Assembly (NCBI GenBank): GCA_945897955.1
Contig: CAMDGQ010000008.1
Location: 1-64,000 of the forward strand
Reading direction: 5' to 3'
Source of the DNA: Tepidiphilus sp. J10
Lineage (GTDB): Bacteria > Pseudomonadota > Gammaproteobacteria > Burkholderiales > Thiobacillaceae
DNA length: 64,000 bases
Below the pieces are notes generated by a model that ran no database searches, was not told the DNA's origin, and saw only the letters and a program-made list of their open reading frames with translations. Below, piece by piece: positions 55,894-64,000 of the stretch. The stretch's first letter is position 1; each line of letters starts with the position of its first letter. Position numbers and translations under genes: made by a program.

Positions 55894-55933
55894 GATCAAG
55901 GCCCGCTTCCGGGCTTGGAAGCGGGCCTTGATC
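55894..55933 (-). terminator. Hairpin after the cytochrome c peroxidase gene
   Basis: A perfect 17-bp stem (55894-55910 with 55917-55933) with a 6-base loop lies 26 bases after the peroxidase stop on the minus strand. No T-run follows, so termination strength is uncertain. Confidence 0.6.
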
Positions 55934-55959
55934 TGGTCTGGAAAAAGTCTGGATAACGC

Positions 55960-56946
55960 TTAACCGAAGGGTTTCGGTTTCGGCGTGTCGTTGGTGGAGG
56001 GCGGCAAAATCGGCAGTTTGAAATCGGGCTGTTTGCCGGTCAGGGTCTTCAGGAAAGCGACAATTTTCGCGATCTCGTCCGCACTGTAGGTGCGACCCAA
56101 TTGCAGCTTGCCCATGATATCTACGGCTTTCTCCAGCGTGTCGGCTTCACCGTCATGGAAGTACGGATAGGTCATTTCGACATTGCGCAGCGTCGGAACC
56201 TTGAACTTCATGCGGTCCACATCCTTGCCGGTCAAGCCGCCAAGGCCTTCGGCCTTGTTTTTTGTATCGTACTTGGCGACCACGCCCATGGTCTGGAACG
56301 AGTTGCCGCCCACGGCCGGGCCGTAATGACAGGCAGTGCAGCCGCTCTCCTTGAACAATTGGTAACCTTCAAGCTCGGTTTTGCTGATGGCTTTCTTGTC
56401 GCCCTTGAGCCATTTGTCAAAACGGGAATCCGGGGTGACCAGGGTTTCCTCGAAGGCTGCGATGGCATCGGTGACCATGTCGATATTAGCCGCGTCCTTG
56501 CCGAAGACACTCTTGAACTCGGCCTTGTAGGCAGGAATCGAGTTGAGCATGTCCACCGCCAGTTCATGCGTAAAGGCCATTTCACCCGGGTTGGCGATGG
56601 GTCCGCCGGCCTGCGCCTTCAGATCCTTGGCGCGACCATCCCAGAATTGCGCCAGATTCATGCTGGAGTTGAGCACGGTGGGTGAATTGATCGGACCTTC
56701 CTGCCAGTTGTGGCCGATCGAGGTCTTCAGATTGTCGGTTCCGCCCATCGACAGGTTGTGGCAGGAGTTGCAGGAAATGAAGCCGGATTTTGACAAGCGC
56801 GGATCGAAGTACAACTTTTTGCCCAGTTCGACCATGCCGGCATTCTTGACCTTGGCGGCGGGAACGGGCTGGATCGGCTCGGCAGCGACCGCAGCGGCTG
56901 GGGCAGACAGGGCGAGGAGGGCAACAATCAGTGTACGCAACTGCAT
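55960..56946 (-). CDS. ccpA: Periplasmic di-heme cytochrome c peroxidase
   Basis: Reduces hydrogen peroxide in the periplasm using electrons from small cytochromes. The 328-residue protein has a signal peptide (LIVALLALSAPAAAVA), a high-potential/low-potential pair of CxxCH heme sites at SCNSCH (Cys 59, Cys 62, His 63) and GCTACH (about residue 207), and the MauG/CcpA-type fold, including LPTLRNVEMTYPYFHDG-like sequence (VPTLRNVEMTYPYFHDGEAD). It extends the oxidative-stress group with katA and dps. Confidence 0.96.
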   Translation of the reverse strand: MQLRTLIVALLALSAPAAAVAAEPIQPVPAAKVKNAGMVELGKKLYFDPRLSKSGFISCNSCHNLSMGGTDNLKTSIGHNWQEGPINSPTVLNSSMNLAQFWDGRAKDLKAQAGGPIANPGEMAFTHELAVDMLNSIPAYKAEFKSVFGKDAANIDMVTDAIAAFEETLVTPDSRFDKWLKGDKKAISKTELEGYQLFKESGCTACHYGPAVGGNSFQTMGVVAKYDTKNKAEGLGGLTGKDVDRMKFKVPTLRNVEMTYPYFHDGEADTLEKAVDIMGKLQLGRTYSADEIAKIVAFLKTLTGKQPDFKLPILPPSTNDTPKPKPFG

Positions 56947-57181
56947 GGAATGCTCCTTGATGAGTTTGTGAGTCGGGTTCTGTGACCGGTTCTAAAAAAC
57001 AACCTTGGCTGGTTTAAGTTGGTGTTGCCTTGTTCAACATTTAAACCAGATATAAGTATCCGCATTGGAATTGATCCTGGTCAAGTGTCATTTTTCATGT
57101 TGAATTAATCGGCTCATGGATATCTTCTACTAGCCTGATAAAACAACGATCTAAAACTTGTTTGACAAAGGTTCTCATTTG

Positions 57182-57648
57182 TATGAAGTCATCCAGTAAC
57201 TCAACAAGGCCCTCACAGTTGAACTGACCGCGATCAACCAGTATTTCCTGCATGCTCGAATGTACAAAAACTGGGTTTCGCAGCGCTGGGCAAGCACGAA
57301 TACGAAGAATCCATTGAAGAGATGCACCACGCCGACAAGCTGATCGAGCGCATTCTGTTTCTTGATGGCCTGCCCAATCTGCAGGATCTGGGCAAACTGA
57401 TGATTGGCGAGAACGTGCCGGAGTGTCTGGCCTGCGATCTGAAGCTTGAGCAGAACGGCCACGCGCTATACACCGAGGCGATTCACTACTGCGAGTCGGT
57501 GAAGGATTATGTTTCGCGTGAAATTCTGCAAAGCATTCAGAGCGATACCGAGGAACACATCGACTACCTGGAAACCCAGCTCGGCCTGGTTGAGCAGCTT
57601 GGCGTGCAGAACTATTTGCAGAGTGCGATGGGGCCGATCGGAAGCTGA
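57182..57648 (+). pseudogene. bfr: Decayed bacterioferritin gene
   Basis: Codon-by-codon reading gives a bacterioferritin from VIQ through [25 protein letters not shown], then [33 protein letters not shown] and a complete C-terminus ending MGPIGS. Two lesions break it: TAA at 57197-57199 where a Tyr codon is expected (VIQ-stop-LNK) and a missing base near 57275 between W and FAALGK (TGG-GT-TTC instead of TGG-GGT-TTC). The usual start is also lost. The C-terminal two-thirds remain open from 57277 and retain the ferroxidase ExxH residues. Confidence 0.88.
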
Positions 57649-57668
57649 TCAACAACCAGGCGATCCGC

Positions 57669-58793
57669 TCAATCGCCTGGTTGTTCGATCAAACCCAGAT
57701 TCTCGAAACACAGGTAAAGCTCACGACTGGCCCAGGCATCGGTAGCGGCATAGCCGATTTGTACCTCGCTCAATTGCGGTATCGACCAGTTGGTGGTTTT
57801 AGCCCCTTTGGCCATACGCCAGCCAAGAAACAGCGCTGCAAGATTGCGCAGACCTGTCTGCGTATTGCCGTGCCGCTTGGCGATGTGCCCCAGATCGACC
57901 ACGGCTGCGGCTTCAAACGGAAAAAGTTGCTTCAATTTGCCGACATCGCCAGCCAGGGCAACACCGGCTTTGACAATATTTCGATCAGCCATGAACCCGG
58001 CCAGTGCCTGTGAACAATCCAGCTGCTGCAACTGCAGCAAATACACCCTTCGTGCCGTGGCGATCTGGACCAGGCAAGGCAGATAACTTTCGCCTTTGCT
58101 GAATGCCGGTCGCGTCTCGGTATCGAAGCCGGTGATGCGCTCCTGGCGAATATCCAGCATGGCTTCGCGCAATGCGGCCTCGGTGTTCACTACCCGGACT
58201 TCGCCTTCGTAACGTCGAATCGGCAAAGCGCTGATTTCTTCGTGACTGATTGCGCGGCGATATTCGGTTGGCAAGCCGGTGGTCTTTGCACGGGCGCGAG
58301 GCGCTTTCGCCGGAGAGGCGGGTTTCGGCCGGGCGATGAGGCTGGCTGCGAGCCAGGGAGTCAGCAATTCGCTGAGCAGGACCAGCGGCCACAAGCGCCC
58401 GGCGGCGAGGTTGTAGTTCGCCAGTAATTCAGACATCGGATGACCGGCGATGAAATGAAACACGCCGAACTCGAAGGCGACGGTCATTGCCATCCAGCCC
58501 GCCCCGATGCCCAGCGCCGGCAAGGGCTCAGGATGCAGGCGACGGACAAAGACAACGATCACACCGGCGATCAGCAGACTGACCACAATGGTGCCGATCT
58601 GATGCGCCGCAAGTTCGCCCAGTTGATGCGTGAGTACCGCTTCGCGCAGCGCGCCAATACTCACGGCAATCAGCATGAAGATCAGCCAGGCGCCCGCAGC
58701 GCTGGTCAACAACGATTTGATGTCCTTCACTGCCGGCAAGCTTCGGTGTGCATTGTTGTTCAAGGGGCCAGCAGCAATAGCGGCAACAGCCAC
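57669..58793 (-). CDS. Membrane-domain / 3'-5' exonuclease fusion
   Basis: The 374-residue protein joins an N-terminal four-helix membrane domain (helices near 35-48, 65-82, 95-115 and 133-153, including LGIGAGWMAMTVAFEFGVFHFIAG) to a C-terminal DnaQ/RNase-D-like domain of about 190 residues, with TGFDTETRPAFSKGESYLPCLVQIATA (Exo I), AGVALAGDVGKLKQLFPF (Exo II) and GYAATDAWASRELYLCF (Exo III, DEDDy type). The two parts are continuous in frame. Its start overlaps the end of the LysM-FecR gene by 34 bases. The combination of anchor and nuclease is unusual; substrate DNA or RNA is unknown. Confidence 0.8.
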   Translation of the reverse strand: MAVAAIAAGPLNNNAHRSLPAVKDIKSLLTSAAGAWLIFMLIAVSIGALREAVLTHQLGELAAHQIGTIVVSLLIAGVIVVFVRRLHPEPLPALGIGAGWMAMTVAFEFGVFHFIAGHPMSELLANYNLAAGRLWPLVLLSELLTPWLAASLIARPKPASPAKAPRARAKTTGLPTEYRRAISHEEISALPIRRYEGEVRVVNTEAALREAMLDIRQERITGFDTETRPAFSKGESYLPCLVQIATARRVYLLQLQQLDCSQALAGFMADRNIVKAGVALAGDVGKLKQLFPFEAAAVVDLGHIAKRHGNTQTGLRNLAALFLGWRMAKGAKTTNWSIPQLSEVQIGYAATDAWASRELYLCFENLGLIEQPGD

Positions 58794-60646
58794 CAGGGCT
58801 TGTAGTGCTGAACCATTACTTCCATCGATGCACTGGGCGGACTTTCCTGACGTGCCGCGTCAATCGCGATGACACGCAACCAGTAAGTGCCCGGTGCAGG
58901 TTTGATCAATCGTGCCTGCGGGCTGGTTACGGTTTGGCTGGACAGCAATGAGGAAAACGCTTTGTTGCCGCTCAACTCAAGTCGATATGCGGGCGACGAG
59001 CCTGACCAGGTAACCACCAGCAGCCCGCTTTCCTCGATGGCCTGCAATATCGATGGCTGCTGCGACGCAGCCAGATAACGCCAAGCGGCGTTTTGCGAGA
59101 AACCTTGAGTGTTGTCGCCCGTGCCGAGAGCCGCAACTCGCCAATGCCACTCGCCCTGCGATGGGAGGCTGACACTCAGTTGCGTCGCCTCGACCCGCTT
59201 GTCAACCACAGGCTGAACAAAGTCCGGCGTTGCCGCAACCTGAACCCGATATGCCAGCGCTCGCTCCGAAGGCAACCAGTTCAACGTCATCTCCGGGCTG
59301 ACGGAAATCAGAGGTAGCGCAGGCGTTATCAATACCGTCGGGGCAGGCGGCGGGAATATTCCGAAAGCGCGATGCGGGCTGAATGCGCGTGTCCGGCCCT
59401 GTTTGTCGAGGCTGGCGATGCGCCAGTGCCAATCGCCGGCGGGCAAGGTTTCCCGAGTGCTATCTCCGGGCGGCAGCCGGCGTTCGATCAGACCGGTACT
59501 GAATTCGGGAGTGGGCGCCAATTGCAGCAGGTAGCCCTGCGCGCCATCGGCGGCACTCCAGGCCAGTTCGACTTCATCCGCAAGCAAGCGCTCGCCGAGC
59601 GCCGGCTTGAGCGGCATCGGCGGCAATGGTCGCGCGTCGAGGGTGAAACGGTGTTGTGCATCGAAGCCCTCCAATCCGTACTGATCAATGCCGCGAAGCC
59701 GCAGGTAGTAAACGCCGTCCGGCAGATCCGCATCCCACTGCGCCACAGGTTGACTGAACACATTGTCCTGCAGCACGGTCTGGAAATCGGGCTCGGTTGA
59801 TAACTGGGCACGCCAGGCCCTGGCGGAAATACTCGCCGGCCAGTGCAAACCGAGCGGCAACCGCGTGATTGTGTCCGGCAGACCGGACAGATCGGGCCTG
59901 GGCAGCAAACTGACCGGCGGTGCAGGCGGTTTTCCCTGCTCGGCATAGGTGCCGAAGCCGGCTGCGACTTTGACTTCCTCGCCCTGGGCGGAAACCGCAA
60001 CAGCACCTTCAACCACTTCGTTGCGCATGGTTTTGCCGTCTTCCGCAACATTCAGCCGAAAGCCGGTGCCGCGCAAGCCCGCCACGGCCACCGGTGTATG
60101 CACCTGAAAACCGCCGGCGGGGGCAAGTTGTTTGCTGGCGCTGGCTTCGAGACGGCCGCTGTCGAGCGAGAGCTCGGTCGATACCATGCCGGTCTTGCCG
60201 TAACTGGCGAGGCGCCCAAAGTTCAGTTTGCTGGACGCCTGCTGGGTCAGGCGCGTGTCATCGGCAAATCGGTAACTGACGCTGGCACCCAAACCGGTCA
60301 GCACGGTTTCTCCGCCAGTCAGCGTTTCACCTGCTTTCAATGCTTGATAGGGGCCATCGGCGCGCTTGAAGCGGCTATTGCCGCTGACCGCGACGACAGC
60401 CACAGGCGCCGGCGTGACCTTGAGCAATTCGATCGGAATCTTCAGGCGGCTATTGGCAGGCAGATGTTTCGGGATGGGCACACCGTTGGCGGACTGAACC
60501 TTGGGCCAGTCTTTCGGATTGCGCAGATAGGTCTGGCCGATCCCGCTCAGGGTATCTCCCGGGACGGTGAGATAAAGCCAGTCGGCGGCTGACACCTGGC
60601 AGGCATGCGTGACCAGAATGGCGGTAATGAGAAGTGCTGTGCGCAT
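58760..60646 (-). CDS. Exported LysM / FecR-domain protein with C-terminal beta-sandwich repeats
   Basis: The 628-residue protein has a signal peptide (ALLITAILVTHACQVSA), a LysM module (LYLTVPGDTLSGIGQTYLRN) at about 23-70, a FecR domain (about 90-230: GGETVLTGLGASVSYRFADDTRLTQQASSKLNF, VHTPVAVAGLRGTGFRLNV), then two to three fibronectin-like repeats (about 270-600) with W-x-P and Y-x-L-R patterns and a hydrophobic C-terminal tail. Such proteins often precede CHASE2/adenylate cyclase genes, but none is here; the downstream gene is the exonuclease fusion. The FecR part may sense a cell-wall-linked signal; no sigma factor is seen. Confidence 0.85.
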   Translation of the reverse strand: MRTALLITAILVTHACQVSAADWLYLTVPGDTLSGIGQTYLRNPKDWPKVQSANGVPIPKHLPANSRLKIPIELLKVTPAPVAVVAVSGNSRFKRADGPYQALKAGETLTGGETVLTGLGASVSYRFADDTRLTQQASSKLNFGRLASYGKTGMVSTELSLDSGRLEASASKQLAPAGGFQVHTPVAVAGLRGTGFRLNVAEDGKTMRNEVVEGAVAVSAQGEEVKVAAGFGTYAEQGKPPAPPVSLLPRPDLSGLPDTITRLPLGLHWPASISARAWRAQLSTEPDFQTVLQDNVFSQPVAQWDADLPDGVYYLRLRGIDQYGLEGFDAQHRFTLDARPLPPMPLKPALGERLLADEVELAWSAADGAQGYLLQLAPTPEFSTGLIERRLPPGDSTRETLPAGDWHWRIASLDKQGRTRAFSPHRAFGIFPPPAPTVLITPALPLISVSPEMTLNWLPSERALAYRVQVAATPDFVQPVVDKRVEATQLSVSLPSQGEWHWRVAALGTGDNTQGFSQNAAWRYLAASQQPSILQAIEESGLLVVTWSGSSPAYRLELSGNKAFSSLLSSQTVTSPQARLIKPAPGTYWLRVIAIDAARQESPPSASMEVMVQHYKPWWLLPLLLLAP

Positions 60647-60702
60647 GGACAGTCCCTTAAGGTAAGCTCTACGCCAATATAAAGCGCAAGGATAACCCCG
60701 TC

Positions 60703-61905
60703 ATGCACATCGGCACGCCGCTATCTCGGACCGCCACCCGCGTAATGCTCCTGGGGGCAGGCGAACTGGGCAAGGAAGTCATCATCGCGTTGCAGCGTCT
60801 GGGGGTCGAGGTGATTGCGGTGGATCGATACGATGGCGCACCCGGCCATCAGGTGGCGCATCGCGCGCAAACCATAGACATGACCGATGGCAATGTTCTC
60901 GCCCGCCTGATCGATTCGGAAAAACCGGCCATCGTGGTGCCGGAAATCGAGGCTATCGCCACGGAAACCCTGGTCGCACTGGAAAGGGCCGGGCTTTGCC
61001 GGGTGATTCCCAGCGCGCGCGCGGCAAATCTGACGATGAATCGTGAAGGGATTCGTCGACTCGCCGCCGAAGAACTAAAACTGCCCACCTCGCGCTATGC
61101 CTTCGCCGATTCTTTGGCGAGTCTGCGCGCCGCAGTGGAGGGGCCGGAGGGTATCGGCTTTCCCTGCATCATCAAGCCGGTGATGTCTTCCTCCGGAAAA
61201 GGGCAAAGCCGGGTCGAAGGGCCGGACGATCTCGGAACAGCATGGGATTACGCCAACGCCGGCGGTCGCGTCAACAAGGGGCGGGTGATCGTCGAGGGCT
61301 TTGTCGACTTCGAATACGAAATCACCTTGTTGACGGTGCGCGCATACGCCGCCAGTGGTGAAGTGGAAACGCATTTTTGCGCGCCTATCGGCCATATCCA
61401 GGTGAAAGGGGACTACGTCGAGAGTTGGCAACCGCAGGCCATGCGCCCGGAAGCCTTGAAGCGAGCGCAGGCAATCGCCAAAGCGGTGACCGACAACCTG
61501 GGCGGTGTCGGCCTGTATGGCGTCGAGTGTTTCGTGAAGGGCGACGAAGTCTGGTTTTCCGAGGTCAGCCCGCGCCCGCACGATACCGGCATGGTGACCA
61601 TGATCAGTCAGAAACAGAGCGAATTCGAACTGCATGCACGCGCCATTCTGGGCTTGCCGGTGGATGTCTCGCTCCGCTCGCCGGGGGCATCGGCGGTAAT
61701 TTATGGCGGCATCGACGCAACCGGTGTGCGTTTCGAGGGTGTTGACGCCGCATTGCGGATTCCGGGAACCGATCTGCGCTTGTTCGGAAAACCGGTGTCC
61801 TACACGAATCGACGCATGGGCGTGGCGTTGGCGGAAGGCGAGGATACCGACCAGGCGCGGCAGCGGGCCAAGTTGGCTGCCGCGCTGGTAAGGCCGGGGG
61901 TTTAA
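60703..61905 (+). CDS. purT: Formate-dependent phosphoribosylglycinamide formyltransferase PurT
   Basis: Purine biosynthesis: converts GAR to FGAR using formate and ATP. The 400-residue ATP-grasp protein has the N-terminal Rossmann part ([30 protein letters not shown]), the phosphate loop [16 protein letters not shown], the metal-binding [27 protein letters not shown], and the C-terminal region. It is convergent with the secreted protein gene, from which it is separated by a shared terminator. Confidence 0.98.
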   Translation: MHIGTPLSRTATRVMLLGAGELGKEVIIALQRLGVEVIAVDRYDGAPGHQVAHRAQTIDMTDGNVLARLIDSEKPAIVVPEIEAIATETLVALERAGLCRVIPSARAANLTMNREGIRRLAAEELKLPTSRYAFADSLASLRAAVEGPEGIGFPCIIKPVMSSSGKGQSRVEGPDDLGTAWDYANAGGRVNKGRVIVEGFVDFEYEITLLTVRAYAASGEVETHFCAPIGHIQVKGDYVESWQPQAMRPEALKRAQAIAKAVTDNLGGVGLYGVECFVKGDEVWFSEVSPRPHDTGMVTMISQKQSEFELHARAILGLPVDVSLRSPGASAVIYGGIDATGVRFEGVDAALRIPGTDLRLFGKPVSYTNRRMGVALAEGEDTDQARQRAKLAAALVRPGV

Positions 61906-61926
61906 CGAGCTAACGGAACGCCAAAA

Positions 61927-61958
61927 CGCAACCGCCATCCGGTTGGATGGCGGTTGCG
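61927..61958 (-). terminator. Terminator between purT and the secreted-protein gene
   Basis: A 14-bp perfect stem (61927-61940 and 61945-61958) with a 4-base loop. On the minus strand it is followed by a TTTT run, so it best terminates the gene at 61981; it also lies just after purT and may act in both directions. Confidence 0.8.
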
Positions 61959-61980
61959 GATCAGCGAGGAACCGAAAGAA

Positions 61981-63123
61981 TCAGGAGCAGACCTGCTGCA
62001 GGTTGAAGGAAAGCAGATTGGTCTTGTTCAGACCTTCAAAGCCCAGATTCAACGCTTCATGCAGCAATTTCATCGGCGGCGGGGTGATGCCGATCACTTC
62101 GGTCGGGCACTTGAAATTGATCACGACCAAAGGTTTTTCGCCGGTCGGATAGACTTTCTTGATGGTCGGCAAAATGTTCGAGTCCCCGGTCAAGGGCACC
62201 ATCATTTTCAGGCTGGCAAAGATCTTGTTGAGGCCACTGGATGCGTCCGAAACTGCCGACTGCGCCTGCGATACATTGGACTTGGTTGATGAACCGGAAT
62301 TGGCTGCCTGTGGCGCGGAAGGAAATGACGGCAGAGAAGGGAGCGAGATTTTCAGACCATTGCCAAATTCACTGAACATCTTTGCCGTGTCGGGCGGTGC
62401 GTAACTTGGCTGGTTGGCGAAGTAGGGGTTGGCGAGATAAGGGTTACGCGACACTGCAACCTGTGCGACTGCCGGCTTGGGCGCAACGGGCATCTGAATG
62501 GCTAGCGGTTTTGCCGGTTCAACTGTTTCAACTGGCGTTTGTGCAACAGCGATGGGGGCGGCGGCAGAGGGGGCGGCAGCAACCGGCACAACGGCTTGTT
62601 GAGCGGCCAGCGCAGGTGTGGCGGAAGCAGGTGCTGCGGGTGACTCAACCTTGGGCTCGGAAGCAGCCGCTACCGCCGGCGCGGTGATGAGCGGCATTGC
62701 AACTACCGCAGCGGAAACTGCGGGCGCTGTTACAACCGGCGTTTTCGCAGCCGGAGCCGAGGCTGCCAAAGCTGCCATGGATGCGCTTACCGCACGCGGC
62801 AGAATAGCGGCGGGCTGGTTGATGAAGTAGGGATTGATGGTTACTGCGCTGGCTGATGGCGGGGTGTATTTCTGTATATCTGCGCTGGCCAGCTTAATCG
62901 AAGCAGGTTTTTTCGAAGAAACACCGGAAGCCGTTTTACTGCCGCCTGTTTTCCTGGCTTTGACTGTTTTGACTTTGACGGCTTTAGCTTTGGCTGCCTT
63001 GGCTTTTGCGCTTGCGGCAGGTTTGTTGGAAGCGTTTGGTTCCGCGCTGCTCGCTGTTCCGACATTCAGCAATGAAATCGAGGCGATGAGAGTGCAGCTA
63101 TAGATGAAGTGCGATGGTTTCAT
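61981..63123 (-). CDS. Ala/Pro-rich exported protein of unknown function
   Basis: The protein is 380 residues from the ATG at 63123 (an upstream in-frame start at 63153 adds ten). It has a signal peptide (FIYSCTLIASISLLNVGTASSA), a Lys/Ala-rich segment (AKAKAAKAKAVKVKTVKARK), and a low-complexity Ala/Pro/Val region (about 120-250) containing the repeated motifs NPYFINQP and NPYLANPYFANQP. The C-terminal part (NILPTIKKVYPTGEKPLVVINFKCPTEVIGITPPPMKLLHEALNLG) is globular, with two Cys. I recognise no family. The lysine-rich part might bind nucleic acid or cell wall polymers; this is speculation. Confidence 0.75.
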   Translation of the reverse strand: MKPSHFIYSCTLIASISLLNVGTASSAEPNASNKPAASAKAKAAKAKAVKVKTVKARKTGGSKTASGVSSKKPASIKLASADIQKYTPPSASAVTINPYFINQPAAILPRAVSASMAALAASAPAAKTPVVTAPAVSAAVVAMPLITAPAVAAASEPKVESPAAPASATPALAAQQAVVPVAAAPSAAAPIAVAQTPVETVEPAKPLAIQMPVAPKPAVAQVAVSRNPYLANPYFANQPSYAPPDTAKMFSEFGNGLKISLPSLPSFPSAPQAANSGSSTKSNVSQAQSAVSDASSGLNKIFASLKMMVPLTGDSNILPTIKKVYPTGEKPLVVINFKCPTEVIGITPPPMKLLHEALNLGFEGLNKTNLLSFNLQQVCS

Positions 63124-63426
63124 TCTGGCAGCCTTGTAAAGGAGACGTCGCAACGCCCGAGACGTTGAAACTAACCATCATTCGGCTTAGCGTCAATGAA
63201 ACAGTTCCCTATTGAATACATAGTTTCATTTAGTGTGTCGATATGAAATGTCGGAATATCTGCTTAACAAGAGCAAAGCCGAGCAAACCCGGGTTTTGCG
63301 GGTCTTCATGGAGCGGGCATGATGAGCTGGTCGAAACAACATTTCCGCAAGGAAACACGGGAGTCGGACGATGCGATGCATTTGTGGCTGCGGCCTGCCT
63401 GTAGGCCTGAGCGCAGGAAAATCGGC

Positions 63427-64000
63427 GTGAACAACATGACTTGCCGCGACGTTCTGCAACGCCGCATTCGCGTCGTCGGCATCGTCCAGGGAGTCGGTTT
63501 CCGGCCCTATGTCTGGCATCTCGCGCACGAGCTTGGCTTGACCGGCTGGGTGCGCAACGATGCGGCCGGGGTCGAGATCCTGGCGCAAGGCGAGGCGCAT
63601 CAGCTTGAAGTCTTCACCTGCCGACTACCCGTCGAAATCCCGCCGCTTGCCCAGGTACGAGAGGTGACCTGGGCGGATGAGCGCGTGACCGAATGCTTTC
63701 CCGACTTCAGCATTACCGCCAGCGGCGCCGGTCCGGCCGCCACCATGATCGGGCATGACAGCGCGGTCTGCCCGGACTGTCTGGCGGAAATGTTCGACTC
63801 CGCCGACCGACGCTGGCGCTATGCCTTCATCAATTGCACCCACTGCGGCCCGCGCTACACGCTGACGCGCAAGCTGCCCTACGATCGGTCCCGGACCAGC
63901 ATGGCGGCGTTTCCGTTATGCCCGGCCTGCGACAGGGAGTACCGCGATCCGGCTGATCGCCGTTTTCACGCCGAACCCACGGCATGCCCGATTTGCGGTC
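63427..64000 (+). CDS. hypF: Carbamoyltransferase HypF (N-terminal part, runs off the window)
   Basis: Converts carbamoyl phosphate to the thiocarbamate used for making the CN ligands of [NiFe] hydrogenase. The visible 191 codons from GTG 63427 (AGGAAA ribosome site about 9 bases before) include the acylphosphatase domain (RIRVVGIVQGVGFRPYVWHLAHELGLTGWVRN) and the double zinc finger, CPDC... CTHC and CPAC... CPIC, in HypF spacing. The YrdC-like and Kae1-like domains are beyond the right edge. It has no upstream hydrogenase genes inside the window; others may lie beyond. No stop codon occurs to 64000. Confidence 0.93.
   Translation, partial: MNNMTCRDVLQRRIRVVGIVQGVGFRPYVWHLAHELGLTGWVRNDAAGVEILAQGEAHQLEVFTCRLPVEIPPLAQVREVTWADERVTECFPDFSITASGAGPAATMIGHDSAVCPDCLAEMFDSADRRWRYAFINCTHCGPRYTLTRKLPYDRSRTSMAAFPLCPACDREYRDPADRRFHAEPTACPICG

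Noticed and set aside
57322-57648. Open frame starting MHHADKL as an intact small gene
   Set aside because: It is the 3' part of the bacterioferritin pseudogene; the missing N-terminal helix is found upstream with lesions.

Overview
The window is a dense, GC-rich bacterial chromosome segment. Gene content points to a Betaproteobacterium: a dnaK-dnaJ pair, an mltD-gloB-yafS-rnhA-dnaQ block in the same order as in Escherichia coli, radA, mnmC, hslO, ettA, purT, a HemP/DUF2325 heme cluster and the start of a [NiFe]-hydrogenase maturation gene hypF. The closest order is my inference (Rhodocyclales or Nitrosomonadales seems likely); no rRNA or tRNA gene is present to settle it. Layout: 0-3.3 kb chaperones dnaK and dnaJ with a sigma-32-like promoter and an intergenic terminator; 3.3-13.2 kb recJ, a ferredoxin-type oxidoreductase, a membrane-anchored glutaredoxin, a peptide-type ABC transporter without a local binding protein, and the transglycosylase MltD; 13.2-20.9 kb gloB diverging from yafS-rnhA-dnaQ, which runs directly into a TonB receptor, a periplasmic binding protein and a membrane GGDEF/EAL enzyme; 20.9-31.4 kb a nitronate monooxygenase-like enzyme, radA, two TrkA/RCK potassium-channel proteins (one carrying an in-frame palindromic element), ycaO, mnmC and an Hsp33 with an altered zinc site. 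The accessory zone is 31.5-41.7 kb. It holds a NYN-domain protein, brnA with a frameshifted brnT, a DNA-methylase remnant, an AT-rich gene for a P-loop ATPase fused to a PD-(D/E)XK-type nuclease, vapBC, a GIY-YIG protein, a MNT/HEPN pair, phd/vapC and a solitary HicA-like protein, with ettA and mltB between them. The ATPase-nuclease gene, bounded by inverted copies of a short TGACCCTTTT-type motif, is the best candidate for an undescribed defence system. From 42 to 47.7 kb two hemP genes flank a DUF2325 protein, followed by the heme-binding lipoprotein family gene chaN and a second TonB receptor, suggesting a Fur-controlled heme/iron uptake cluster. From 47.9 to 57.6 kb lies an oxidative-stress group: ahpC, ahpF, a five-PAS hybrid histidine kinase, dps, katA, a di-heme cytochrome c peroxidase and a decayed bacterioferritin gene with a stop and a frameshift. 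From 57.7 kb to the end are a membrane-domain/3'-5' exonuclease fusion, a LysM-FecR protein, purT, an Ala/Pro-rich secreted protein and hypF, which runs off the window.
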